Source of the DNA: Sedimentitalea sp042687825
Lineage (GTDB): Bacteria; Pseudomonadota; Alphaproteobacteria; Rhodobacterales; Rhodobacteraceae
NCBI RefSeq assembly: GCF_042687825.1
Contig: NZ_JBHUQE010000018.1
Span: 1 to 64,000, forward strand
Direction: 5' to 3'
DNA length: 64,000 nucleotides
The notes under the pieces: generated by a model
Database searches by the model: none
Told to the model about the DNA's origin: nothing
What the model saw: the letters and a program-made list of their open reading frames with translations, nothing else
Position numbers and translations under genes: made by a program
Part shown: positions 36,034 to 44,022 of the stretch, in pieces
Position numbering within the stretch: position 1 is the first letter of the stretch
Layout: every line of letters begins with the position of its first letter

Positions 36034-37761
36034 ATGATGAGACGCTTTTTCGCAACCCTGGCATTCGCGGTTCTGGCGCTGACCGGTGCCGCGCACGCGC
36101 AACAGTCCGACGGCCAGACCGTCTGGGTGCAGATCGAGGCGCATCCCGGACTTAGCGAGGCGCAGCGCCGCGCGCGGGACTATGCCGGGCGGCTGGCCGA
36201 TGTGAACGGGTATGCCCTGGGCGGCAACTGGTACGGCATCCTGCTGGGTCCCTATCTGCGCGAAGACGCGGAGCGGGTGCTGCAGGTCTATCGAGCCGAC
36301 CGATTGATCCCGCGAGACTCTTTTGTCGCACTGGGCGACAATCTTGGTGCGCAGTTCTGGCCCCAGGGCGCGGCAGCGGCGGCACCGTCGCAGCCAACCG
36401 AACCGCCCCAACCCACCGTGCGGCCGGGGACGCCTGATGAAACCGTGGCCGAGGCCCGGCGCAGCGAACGCCAGTTGTCGGCAAGCGACCGCAAGGCGCT
36501 GCAGATCGCGCTGCGGGCCGCTGGGTTTTACAATGCGGCCATCGACGGCGCCTTTGGACCGGGCACCCGCCGATCCATGACAGACTGGCAGGTCACGAAT
36601 GGCCTGGAGGGCACCGGGGTTCTGACCACGGCGCAGCGCAAACAGTTGATCGACCAGTATAATGCCCCCCTGACCAGCGTCGGCATGCGCCATGTCATTG
36701 ACAGCCGCGCCGGTATCGAAATCGATCTGCCCGCCGGCGAGGTGGCGTTCAGCCGCTATGAATCGCCCTTTGCGCATTACGACTCCAGTGGCTCGCTGGG
36801 CGCCCGGGTATTGCTGATCAGCCAGCCGGGCACGCAGGCCACGCTGTTCGGTCTGTATGACATCATGCAGACACTGGAAATCGTGCCGCTTGACGGTGCC
36901 CGGAAACGGTACAAGGACCGCTTTACGCTCGAGGGGCGCGGCAATGGCATCGTCTCATACACCGAAGCGGGGCTGGCCAATGGCGAAATCAAGGGGTTCA
37001 CGCTGGTCTGGCCCGAGGGGGACGAAGCCCGCCGTCTGCGGGTGCTGGACGCGATGCGAACCAGCTATACCCGCACCGAGGGGGTGCTGGATCCGGCTGC
37101 GGGCGGCGATGGGGTACAGGATGTCGATCTGGTCGCGGGTCTGCAATTGCGCAAGCCACGGGTGTCGCGTTCCGGTTTTTACGTCGACGGCCAGGGCTCG
37201 GTGGTGACCACGGCGGACGCCGTTCGCGGCTGCGGCCGGATCACGCTGGATCAGGAATATGTCGCCGAAGTTCTGGCGGCGGATGATCGTTTGGGCGTCG
37301 CGGTATTGCGCCCGAGCCAAACGCTGGCCCCGATGTCGGTGGCGCGCTTCAGCCCTGCCAAAGGGCGGTTGCAGTCCGACGTGGCCGTGGCCGGCTTCAG
37401 CTATGAGGGCATATTGGGCGCCCCGACCCTGACCTATGGCACGCTGGCCGATATCAAGGGGTTGCGCGGCGAGGCCGAGCTGAGCCGGCTGGCGCTGAAT
37501 GCCCTGCCCGGCGACGCCGGCGGACCGGTGATTGACGCGGGTGGCGGCGTGTTGGGCATGCTGCTGCCACCGCAGGCCGAAGGCAGCGGCAAACAACTGC
37601 CCGCGGATGTCAGTCTGGCCGCCGACGCCCAGGCGATCCGCGCGATGCTGGACCGGGCCGGTCTGCATGTCGAGGACAGCGCCGGGTCCACCGAAATCGC
37701 GCCAGGCGATCTGGACCGCCTGGCCGCGGGCATGACGGTTCTGGTCAGCTGCTGGGACTGA
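36034..37761 (+). CDS. SPOR and peptidoglycan-binding protein with inactive trypsin-like domain
   Basis: This 575-residue exported protein has a signal peptide (1-22, ending AAHAQ). A SPOR-like domain spans about 28-105 (VWVQIEAHP, then NWYGILLGPY). A Pro/Ala-rich linker follows, then a PG_binding_1 domain at about 147-207 (ALRAAGFYNAAIDGAFGPGT). A trypsin/HtrA-like fold is found in the last 200 residues. The Ser motif reads GDAGGP (A495 where Ser is expected), the His motif reads TTADAV (D395) and the Asp motif reads LGVAVL (G421). All three catalytic residues therefore appear lost. It probably acts as a wall-binding scaffold or sensor at division sites and not as a protease. ATG 36034 or 36037. 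Confidence 0.8.
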   Translation: MMRRFFATLAFAVLALTGAAHAQQSDGQTVWVQIEAHPGLSEAQRRARDYAGRLADVNGYALGGNWYGILLGPYLREDAERVLQVYRADRLIPRDSFVALGDNLGAQFWPQGAAAAAPSQPTEPPQPTVRPGTPDETVAEARRSERQLSASDRKALQIALRAAGFYNAAIDGAFGPGTRRSMTDWQVTNGLEGTGVLTTAQRKQLIDQYNAPLTSVGMRHVIDSRAGIEIDLPAGEVAFSRYESPFAHYDSSGSLGARVLLISQPGTQATLFGLYDIMQTLEIVPLDGARKRYKDRFTLEGRGNGIVSYTEAGLANGEIKGFTLVWPEGDEARRLRVLDAMRTSYTRTEGVLDPAAGGDGVQDVDLVAGLQLRKPRVSRSGFYVDGQGSVVTTADAVRGCGRITLDQEYVAEVLAADDRLGVAVLRPSQTLAPMSVARFSPAKGRLQSDVAVAGFSYEGILGAPTLTYGTLADIKGLRGEAELSRLALNALPGDAGGPVIDAGGGVLGMLLPPQAEGSGKQLPADVSLAADAQAIRAMLDRAGLHVEDSAGSTEIAPGDLDRLAAGMTVLVSCWD

Positions 37762-38129
37762 GTCGGCCCGCGAGGGGGTTGGCACTGTGGCGTCGCCCTG
37801 AACAGGCGTCCAACGGATGCTGAAATGCGTCGGCGGGGCGCGTCGCCCTGCCGAAGGACAAACCGGCACCGGGTTCACCGCCATGCTCGCTGAACATCGG
37901 TGATGAAATCCACCGAATAGCAAAAATCCCGGCGTCGATCCGCAAGGCGCCTAAAACAAGGGACGCTCCGCCCAATTTGGACCCCGGTCGACCGGCAGCG
38001 TGATGCCAGGTTGTCGGCCAAAATGCGGAAATGATCCGAGTTGTCTTTTCTCTTCGGAACCCCTTACCACCGGCCTGGACGCGGAAATTGACCCGCGTAC
38101 GGGCCAGGCCGGCGAATACCCATGTGGAC
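37762..38129. other. Intergenic stretch, no gene recognised
   Basis: These 368 bases lie between two convergent genes. Frames are short and broken and no protein family or tRNA is visible. No clear hairpin with a T-run was found. Confidence 0.4.
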
Positions 38130-39578
38130 TCAAGCGCGCCAGAACTGCACGGTCAGAATCGCATAAACGGCCAGCAGTTCGAGCCGCCCGATCAGCATCG
38201 CAATGGACAGCATCCATTTCGCGGCATCGTTGAGACCGGCGAAATTGCCCGCCGGCCCGATCTGTGACCCGAGACCAGGACCGATGTTGGCCAGGGCCGC
38301 CGCCGCCCCCGATACCGAGGTGGTGAAATCCAGCCCGGTCAGGCCCAGCCCCCAACTGAAAATGCCCAAGGTGACGATAAAGAAAACAAAGAACGACATC
38401 ACCGAGTTGAGCACATCAGCGCCGACTACCCGGCCTTCGTATCGCGGTGTGAACACGCCATGCGGCGAGCGGATGCGCTGTAGCTGGACCCGGATCGACG
38501 CAAAAAGCAACTGATAGCGGAAGATCTTGATCGAACAGGCGGTCGAGCCGGCGCACCCCCCGATCAACCCGGTGAGGAACAGCAGAGTGATCGGAAACGG
38601 CCCCCAGTGCATGTAATCAGCGCTGGCATAGCCAGTGCCGGTCAGCAGCGACACGGTGTTGAACAGGGTCTTGCGAAAACTCTCTTCGGTGCTGACACCG
38701 GCATGCAGCATCTGCCAGCCGGTCAACACAAGAACCAGAACCAGTGCCGTGCCGAAAAAGGCGCGAATCTGCGAATCCCGCAGCAAGGCATCGGTTTGCC
38801 CGGCCATCATCTGAACAAACCGCACAAAGGGCAGCGCCGCCAGCATCATGAAGACCACGGCGACATATTCCGTGCCCGCCCCGAATCCGCCGAACGAACT
38901 GTCGTAATTGGCAAAACCGCCGGTGGCCACTGTCGTCATGGCATGCACCGTGCCATCAAAAGCGTTCATCCCTGTGGCGACATAGGCTAGGGCGCAGGCC
39001 ATGGTCAACGCCACGTAGACCACCGATATCCGGCTGGCGATTTCGGTGGCACGGGGCAGGATCTTTCCGAAAGTATCAAAGCCTTCGGACCGGAAAATCT
39101 GCATGCCGCCGACGCGCAGTTCGGGCAGGAACACCATGGCGACAACGATGATGCCGACGCCGCCCAGCCACTGCAGCAGACCGCGCCACAATTGTAATCC
39201 ACGGGGCAGATCCTGCAACCCGCTCAGAACGGTAGAACCGGTCGTGGTCAGCCCAGACATCGCCTCAAAGAATGCATCGGTGAAATTCAACCCGGTATCG
39301 CCCAACATGAACGGCAACGCGCCGAAAACCGGCAACGCCAACCAGACTCCGGTGGTCAGCAAGAAGGTCTGTTGAATCGACAGGCGGTCCTTGACGCCGT
39401 TGGCACAGCTCAGCGCGATCAGGCCACCAGCCAACGTGGTGAGTACACTGCTTTCGAAAAAGACCGGCCAGTGTTCGCGCCCCTCGGCGATGTCCGCCAG
39501 CATCGGCAGCACCATGGTAAGGCCGAGAATGGCGACCAAAAGGCCGATCACATATCCAACGGGACGCAGATCAATCAT
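38130..39578 (-). CDS. trkH: Trk-type potassium uptake protein, TrkH family
   Basis: This 482-residue inner-membrane K+ channel subunit has four pore-loop repeats. Visible selectivity-loop texts are SGLTTTGSTVLSG, TTVATGGFANYD, SLLTGTGYASADY and the late ALANIGPGLGS. The ends match TrkH/TrkG. It normally works with TrkA, which is not in this window. The gene starts at ATG 39578 and is convergent with the pseudoprotease gene. Confidence 0.95.
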   Translation of the reverse strand: MIDLRPVGYVIGLLVAILGLTMVLPMLADIAEGREHWPVFFESSVLTTLAGGLIALSCANGVKDRLSIQQTFLLTTGVWLALPVFGALPFMLGDTGLNFTDAFFEAMSGLTTTGSTVLSGLQDLPRGLQLWRGLLQWLGGVGIIVVAMVFLPELRVGGMQIFRSEGFDTFGKILPRATEIASRISVVYVALTMACALAYVATGMNAFDGTVHAMTTVATGGFANYDSSFGGFGAGTEYVAVVFMMLAALPFVRFVQMMAGQTDALLRDSQIRAFFGTALVLVLVLTGWQMLHAGVSTEESFRKTLFNTVSLLTGTGYASADYMHWGPFPITLLFLTGLIGGCAGSTACSIKIFRYQLLFASIRVQLQRIRSPHGVFTPRYEGRVVGADVLNSVMSFFVFFIVTLGIFSWGLGLTGLDFTTSVSGAAAALANIGPGLGSQIGPAGNFAGLNDAAKWMLSIAMLIGRLELLAVYAILTVQFWRA

Positions 39579-39681
39579 GGGCAGCAGCGTTGGCGTGCCG
39601 GCGTCACAGTGTCAAGCACCCCACGGCACCGCCGTTACCCGCCGGTCAGGCAACCGACACGGCAAAGCAGCCGACATGACG

Positions 39682-39720
39682 AAAAGGCGCCCTGCAAAGC
39701 CTGCAGGGCGCGCCGTTTTC
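39682..39720 (-). terminator. Intrinsic terminator after the Ala/Lys/Pro-rich gene
   Basis: A 10-bp perfect stem (GCGCCCTGCA with its complement) around a five-base loop is followed on the minus strand by CTTTTC. It lies just beyond the stop of the gene ending at 39736. The plus strand also has GCCGTTTT after the stem, so it may work both ways. Confidence 0.8.
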
Positions 39721-39735
39721 CATCGCATCGACGAC

Positions 39736-40629
39736 TTACTTGGAGCCGAGTTTTTCGGTGGGCTTGCCCGCAACGCTCAGGGATTCGGGCAGTGCCGGCG
39801 GCATGGACGGTGTACGCTTGCCCCGCGTCGCGCGGGGTTTGACAGCCTCGGGCGCAGGCGACTTGACCGCGGCCGTTGCAGCGGGCTTGGCCGGTGCGGC
39901 AGCGGTTTTGGCAGGCTTGGCCGCGACGTCCACCACCGGTTTCGGCGTGGTGGTTTTGACGGCCGTGGCGGGCGCGGTGGCCGAAGGCATCGGCTTTTCA
40001 GCGGCCTGCGAGGTCTGCTTTGCCGCCGGTTTGACGGTGGTATTGGCGGACGGCTGGACGGCAGTCTTGGTCGCTGCCTCGGGGGTCGGTTTTGCCGCTG
40101 CTTTTGGGGCCGGTTGCGTCACCGCTTTGCGAGCAGTCGGCTTCTCTGCCACCTTGGGGGCAGTCGGCTTCGCTGCCGCCTTGGGGGCCGGCTTCGCTGC
40201 CGCCTTAGGAGCCGGCTTCGCTGCCGCCTTGGGGGCCGGCTTCGCTGCCGCCTTGGGGGCCGGCTTCGCTGCAGGCTTTGCGGCTGGTTTCGCCACGGCC
40301 TTGAGCACCGTTTTTTCCGCAGCCTTGGGCGCGGCTTTTGCGGCAGGTTTGGCAACCGCAATGCCGGCAGTTTCGGCTTTTGCCTTGGCCACCGGTTTGG
40401 TCACGGGTTTGGCAATCTTGGTCACCGGTTTCGCCACCGGCTTGGCAGCCGTGCGAGCGGCCACCGAATGCCGCGCCACAGCCGATTGCAGGGCCCGGAC
40501 CGGCAGGTTCGGCGCCTGCAGCGCCGAATTGGTCACGATCTGCATGATCTTCAGGTTGGTGGTGAACGCAAACCCGGCCATGCGCATATAAGCGACCTGG
40601 ATATCAAGCGGGTTGGGGATCGGGGTCAT
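39736..40629 (-). CDS. Ala/Lys/Pro-rich histone H1-like protein, PhaF-like layout
   Basis: This 297-residue protein has a short N-terminal amphipathic region (about 1-55, VAYMRMAGFAFTTNLKIMQI). About 200 residues of AKPAAK-type repeats follow, strongly basic and like histone H1 or the DNA-binding tail of Pseudomonas PhaF. A short acidic-neutral end closes it. It probably binds DNA non-specifically. The gene upstream (40657-41007) looks like a small phasin with a PhaR-type site, so a role in polyhydroxyalkanoate granule segregation is an inference. A perfect eight-residue repeat occurs about four times in a row. Confidence 0.6.
   Translation of the reverse strand: MTPIPNPLDIQVAYMRMAGFAFTTNLKIMQIVTNSALQAPNLPVRALQSAVARHSVAARTAAKPVAKPVTKIAKPVTKPVAKAKAETAGIAVAKPAAKAAPKAAEKTVLKAVAKPAAKPAAKPAPKAAAKPAPKAAAKPAPKAAAKPAPKAAAKPTAPKVAEKPTARKAVTQPAPKAAAKPTPEAATKTAVQPSANTTVKPAAKQTSQAAEKPMPSATAPATAVKTTTPKPVVDVAAKPAKTAAAPAKPAATAAVKSPAPEAVKPRATRGKRTPSMPPALPESLSVAGKPTEKLGSK
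40166..40271. repeat. 24-bp tandem repeat inside the Ala/Lys/Pro-rich gene
   Basis: A 24-base unit (GGCTTCGCTGCCGCCTTGGG plus GGCC on the plus strand) is repeated about four times with one or two base changes. It encodes KPAPKAAA units. Unit number is likely to vary between strains through slippage. Confidence 0.85.
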
Positions 40630-40656
40630 TTCGGCTTGCTCCGTCTTAGAAACGTG

Positions 40657-41007
40657 TCAATAGCTGCTCATCGTGCTGTTCGGATTTCCGAAAAAGCGCG
40701 GGCCATAGTCGGTCAGGCGAACGCGGTTGGCGCTGGCCTTTTCCGAGATCGGTTCGACAATTGCCTTCATGACCCTGTCCGGCCCCCGGCCCGACAGGGC
40801 GGTCAGGGTACCGGCGACCAGTGCCTCGGTGAAAGCGGGCGCCTTTTCCTGGATCATATCGCCGCTTTCGCTTTCGGGCACCGACCAGGCACCGGTCAGC
40901 CCGAGAATACGCATTGTCATCACCGAGTGGGAATCTACCGCCAGTTGTGCAATCGTTACACATGTATTAACGAAATCGCTGACGCGGTCAATGGTGTCTT
41001 GCATCAT
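40657..41007 (-). CDS. Small phasin-like granule protein (putative)
   Basis: This 116-residue protein is mostly amphipathic helix: MMQDTIDRVSDFVNTCVTIA, then MTMRILGLTGAW, and a C-terminal basic helix VMKAIVEPISEKASANRVRL. It resembles short roseobacter proteins, sometimes labelled antifreeze proteins, which I think are granule-associated phasins; this is from memory, not search. ATG 41007 has GGAG seven bases ahead; readings from 41226 cross the promoter. The PhaR-type site upstream supports a PHA link. The Ala/Lys/Pro-rich gene follows 27 bases later. Confidence 0.5.
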   Translation of the reverse strand: MMQDTIDRVSDFVNTCVTIAQLAVDSHSVMTMRILGLTGAWSVPESESGDMIQEKAPAFTEALVAGTLTALSGRGPDRVMKAIVEPISEKASANRVRLTDYGPRFFGNPNSTMSSY

Positions 41008-41093
41008 TCCAATTCTCCGGAGCGACGCACCGCATCGGAGGATCCGTACCGGCAAACGCTCGCTTTGTGCCTTGCTAACACGGAAGCCGAACA

Positions 41094-41123
41094 TGTGCAG
41101 CAACTTTTGCTGCGGTGCAGCAT
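41094..41123. promoter_or_regulatory. TGC-rich inverted repeats, PhaR-type site
   Basis: Within these bases lies CTGC-GGT-GCAG, which fits the CTGC-N3-GCAG site reported for Rhodobacter PhaR. A second GCAGCAA...TTGCTGC pair sits beside it. The site is about 90 bases before the phasin-like gene. PhaR represses phasin genes and is released by PHA granules. Confidence 0.5.
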
Positions 41124-41222
41124 TTTCGCGGGATTCCGCCGCCGGCGCGGACAAACAGTTGCAGATTTGTGACGCTCCGGACAAGGCGAGGCTGCTCAAC
41201 CAGAAGTTATGTCGTGATCGTA

Positions 41223-42323
41223 TCACCCGCCATGGACCAGCGAGCCGAAAAGCCTTGGATCGAGGCTGGGACCGGCAAAGGTCTCGCCCTCGATCAGAAT
41301 GCTGACCGCATCGTGACTGTGCAGGCTTTCCTGATGGCTGGCGATGACACGGAAATCGCCGATGCGGTGATCGGCCAGCAATTGCTCGCAGAACAGCCGG
41401 GCGGCATCTTCGACAAAGATCGGATTGGCGGCATTGAGCTCGGCAAAGGCCTGTTCATCCTCGCGCTTAACCATCACCTGCGTTTCCGTCGGAACCGCCC
41501 GGCGGCAGGCGTCGATCAGATCCTCGAACCACAAACAACCCGCCTGGCAATCCAGTTCCACGGAAATCCGCGCAACTGAACGTTGCGAATGCGGGGTGGC
41601 CAACTGGCCCCGGGTCGCGCGCGCATGTTCGGACAACTCCAGCGAACAGGGGCAGGTCGATGAATAGACATAGTCCAGATGCATGATCTTTTGCCGGACG
41701 CCGTCGGTTTCCACCAGTTCCAGCGCGATCTCGTAATACTGATACCCCGACAGGCCCGAGCGCAGACTGTCCACGCGCATCGGAAAGGAAAACCGCATCT
41801 GAATGCGCGCATCAAAGCTGTCGAGATCGCTCTTGTAATCGTCCAGCGCCGCTTCGATCACTTCAAAGCTGAACGTACGCTCGGCGTGGCGGTAAAAGCT
41901 GCGCATGATGCGCGACATGTTGATACCCTTCTTGTCGGCCTCCAGGCTGACGGTGCCGGTCACCGAGGTCTCCAGGGTCAGATCGCCACTGTCGCGGGTG
42001 TGGAACTGAATCGGCAGGCGGAAATTCGAAATTCCGACATGCTGGATCTGCTGTTTCGCGCCCCGAATCAGGCTGGCCGGGCCGTTCTGAAGATCCGGCA
42101 GACCGGCCTTGTAGGCGGCATCGGCCTGAAAATCCTGCGGGTAGGTCCGCGACAGGGCCGGATAGGGGTTGTGCGTGTCCGACAGCAGACGCGCCAGCGC
42201 CGGGTCCAGCGCCGTGATCTCGGCCTCGGAGGCCGTCTCGGCCCATGATCGCAGAACCTGAAGGGCGACCTCGGCTTCACTGCGATCCGCGGACCGGCCC
42301 AGGTCCGGTAGCTGAATGTTCAT
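41223..42323 (-). CDS. folE2: GTP cyclohydrolase FolE2
   Basis: FolE2 (type IB GTP cyclohydrolase) makes 7,8-dihydroneopterin triphosphate from GTP, the first step of folate synthesis, and can work with Mn2+ or other metals instead of Zn2+. The 366-residue protein has the family blocks VGISNFRLPIQF, the active-site cysteine in SSTCPCSLELS, and PTETQVMVKREDE. It feeds FolB and FolP encoded 16 kb away. In many bacteria folE2 is under Zur control, but I saw no convincing Zur box in its 236-base upstream gap. Confidence 0.96.
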   Translation of the reverse strand: MNIQLPDLGRSADRSEAEVALQVLRSWAETASEAEITALDPALARLLSDTHNPYPALSRTYPQDFQADAAYKAGLPDLQNGPASLIRGAKQQIQHVGISNFRLPIQFHTRDSGDLTLETSVTGTVSLEADKKGINMSRIMRSFYRHAERTFSFEVIEAALDDYKSDLDSFDARIQMRFSFPMRVDSLRSGLSGYQYYEIALELVETDGVRQKIMHLDYVYSSTCPCSLELSEHARATRGQLATPHSQRSVARISVELDCQAGCLWFEDLIDACRRAVPTETQVMVKREDEQAFAELNAANPIFVEDAARLFCEQLLADHRIGDFRVIASHQESLHSHDAVSILIEGETFAGPSLDPRLFGSLVHGG

Positions 42324-42559
42324 GTTACGCTCCCCTTTCGACTAGGCGGTTCCCAGCCCGGTCCAAATGCCGTCCTTAACATAGGTTGTCCGGCCTGTAT
42401 TGCCATTCCCGTTCATAGTTACGTGAAAAGCGACATGCCGGTTCTAATATTGTTCGCACAAATTTGAGCATGCCCGGCCGGCATTCGCCGCCTTTTCGGG
42501 CAGATTTTGCATGGGGGTGCCCCGCCCCGCTCGCGGGCGGTTCCGCGATGACGGCGCTG

Positions 42560-43750
42560 TCAGCGTCCGGCGGCCACCTCCAGCGCCTGTTTCACGTCGG
42601 CGATCAGGTCCGCGGTATCCTCGATCCCGACAGACAGCCGCACCAGCCCCGGCGTGATCCCCAGCTGTGCCTTCTGATCGTCAGGCAAGCGTTGATGGGT
42701 GGTGGTGGCCGGGTGTGTGATGATCGATTTGGCATCGCCCAGATTGTTCGAAATCTTGGCGATCTGCAGCGCGTTCAGGAAGCGGAACGCCGCCGCCTGC
42801 CCGCCCTTCAGATCCAGCGAGACCACGGTGCCGCCCTTGCCCATCTGCGCCATGCAAAGCGCATGGTCGGCATGGCTGGGATGGCCGGGATACAGCACCC
42901 GCACCAGCCCGTCATGCCCCTGTAGCGCCTCGGCCAGGGCCAGCGCACTGGCGGTCTGAGCATTGACCCGCAGCGCCATGGTTTCCAGCCCCTTCAGCAT
43001 CACCCAGGCGGTGAACGGGCTCATCGAGCCACCGGTATGCTTCATATAGGGTTCGACGGTCTGGCGGATGAAGTCGCGGCGCCCCAGGATCACCCCGCCC
43101 AGGGTACGGCCCTGACCGTCGATATGTTTGGTGGCGGAATAGATCACCACATCGGCGCCCTGGCCAATGGCATCCGAGTAGACCGGGGTGGCAAAGACAT
43201 TGTCCACCACGACCTGAGCCCCGACCGCATGCGCCAGGTCGCTGACGCCACGGATGTCGACCACTTCCAGCGTCGGGTTGGACACGGATTCAAAGAACAC
43301 CGCACGGGTGTCCGGGCGCAGGGCGTCGCGCCACTGCGCCAGATCGGTGCCGTCGACAAAGGTGACCTCGACCCCATACCGGCACAGTACATCCTCGAGC
43401 ACGTAGAGGCACGAACCGAACAACGCACGGGCCGCGACGACATGATCGCCGGCTTTCAGCATCGCCATCAGCGCGCCAGACACGGCCGCCATGCCCGATG
43501 CGGTGGCAAAGGCGTCTTCGGCGCCCTCCAGCGCGGCGATGCGGTCCTCGAACATCCGCACCGTCGGGTTGCCATAGCGGGCATAGATGAACTCGTCCGC
43601 GCCGGCCTCGATGAACCGCGCCTCGGCCGCCTCGGCCGTGTCATAGACGAACCCCTGGGTCAGAAAGATGGCTTCGCTGACCTCGCCATAGTGGCTGCGG
43701 CGCGTGCCGCCATGCACGGCGGTGGTACGTTTGTTCCAAGTTTTGCTCAT
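42560..43750 (-). CDS. metZ: O-succinylhomoserine sulfhydrylase
   Basis: MetZ makes homocysteine directly from O-succinylhomoserine and sulfide in methionine synthesis. The 396-residue PLP enzyme of the Cys/Met metabolism family has the cofactor lysine K208 in SATKHIDGQG. It also has YARYGNPTVRMFEDRIAALE and SASGMAA-like text (ATASGMAAVSGAL) for phosphate binding. I chose ATG 43750 with GGAGG five bases ahead; the frame from 43777 begins inside the leader. A SAM-II riboswitch and a terminator hairpin precede it, so it is repressed when S-adenosylmethionine is high. Confidence 0.95.
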   Translation of the reverse strand: MSKTWNKRTTAVHGGTRRSHYGEVSEAIFLTQGFVYDTAEAAEARFIEAGADEFIYARYGNPTVRMFEDRIAALEGAEDAFATASGMAAVSGALMAMLKAGDHVVAARALFGSCLYVLEDVLCRYGVEVTFVDGTDLAQWRDALRPDTRAVFFESVSNPTLEVVDIRGVSDLAHAVGAQVVVDNVFATPVYSDAIGQGADVVIYSATKHIDGQGRTLGGVILGRRDFIRQTVEPYMKHTGGSMSPFTAWVMLKGLETMALRVNAQTASALALAEALQGHDGLVRVLYPGHPSHADHALCMAQMGKGGTVVSLDLKGGQAAAFRFLNALQIAKISNNLGDAKSIITHPATTTHQRLPDDQKAQLGITPGLVRLSVGIEDTADLIADVKQALEVAAGR

Positions 43751-43782
43751 GTCAACCTCCGGCCCCTTGTCGGGCACAAGAA

Positions 43783-43817
43783 AAAACCCCAGACGCGGTC
43801 AAGCGAAAGGGGGCTTT
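43783..43817 (-). terminator. Riboswitch-linked intrinsic terminator (attenuator)
   Basis: On the minus strand AAGCCCC pairs with GGGGTTT across an inner CGC/GCG stem, followed by TTTTTT. It sits between the SAM-II aptamer and the metZ ribosome binding site. Ligand binding could promote termination here, although SAM-II elements often act on translation instead. Confidence 0.7.
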
Positions 43818-43822
43818 CATCC

Positions 43823-43880
43823 TGACCTTTTAGCGGTGTGTTTAGCGTGGCCCGCAATCCGGTAACAAATCGCCACGTCG
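43823..43880 (-). promoter_or_regulatory. SAM-II riboswitch (metA motif) before metZ
   Basis: Read on the minus strand, GACGTGGCGATTTGTTACCG leads into GATTGCGGGCCACG and then CTAAACACACCGCTAAAAGG. CGTGG pairs with CCACG to form P1. The later CGCTAAAA stretch matches the pseudoknot strand of the SAM-II class found before met genes of alphaproteobacteria. Position and content both fit. Confidence 0.9.
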
Positions 43881-44022
43881 TCTGCCCGGGCAATACCCCG
43901 GTCAGACCGGTTTCGTCAAGCACAGGTTAACGCACCGTCACGCACCCGTCACCGACCGTTCACGCAGGTTTCATAGGCTCGATGCACCAGGACACCACAT
44001 CATCTTGTGTGAGGCCAGGCCG

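Noticed and set aside
40166..40271. Short regular repeats that might be a CRISPR array
   Set aside because: Units are 24 bases with no unique spacers and they stay in frame as KPAPKAAA. This is a coding tandem repeat.
42324..42559. Zur box or riboswitch before folE2
   Set aside because: I looked for a Zur palindrome and for known folate-linked riboswitch cores in both strands and saw none that was convincing.
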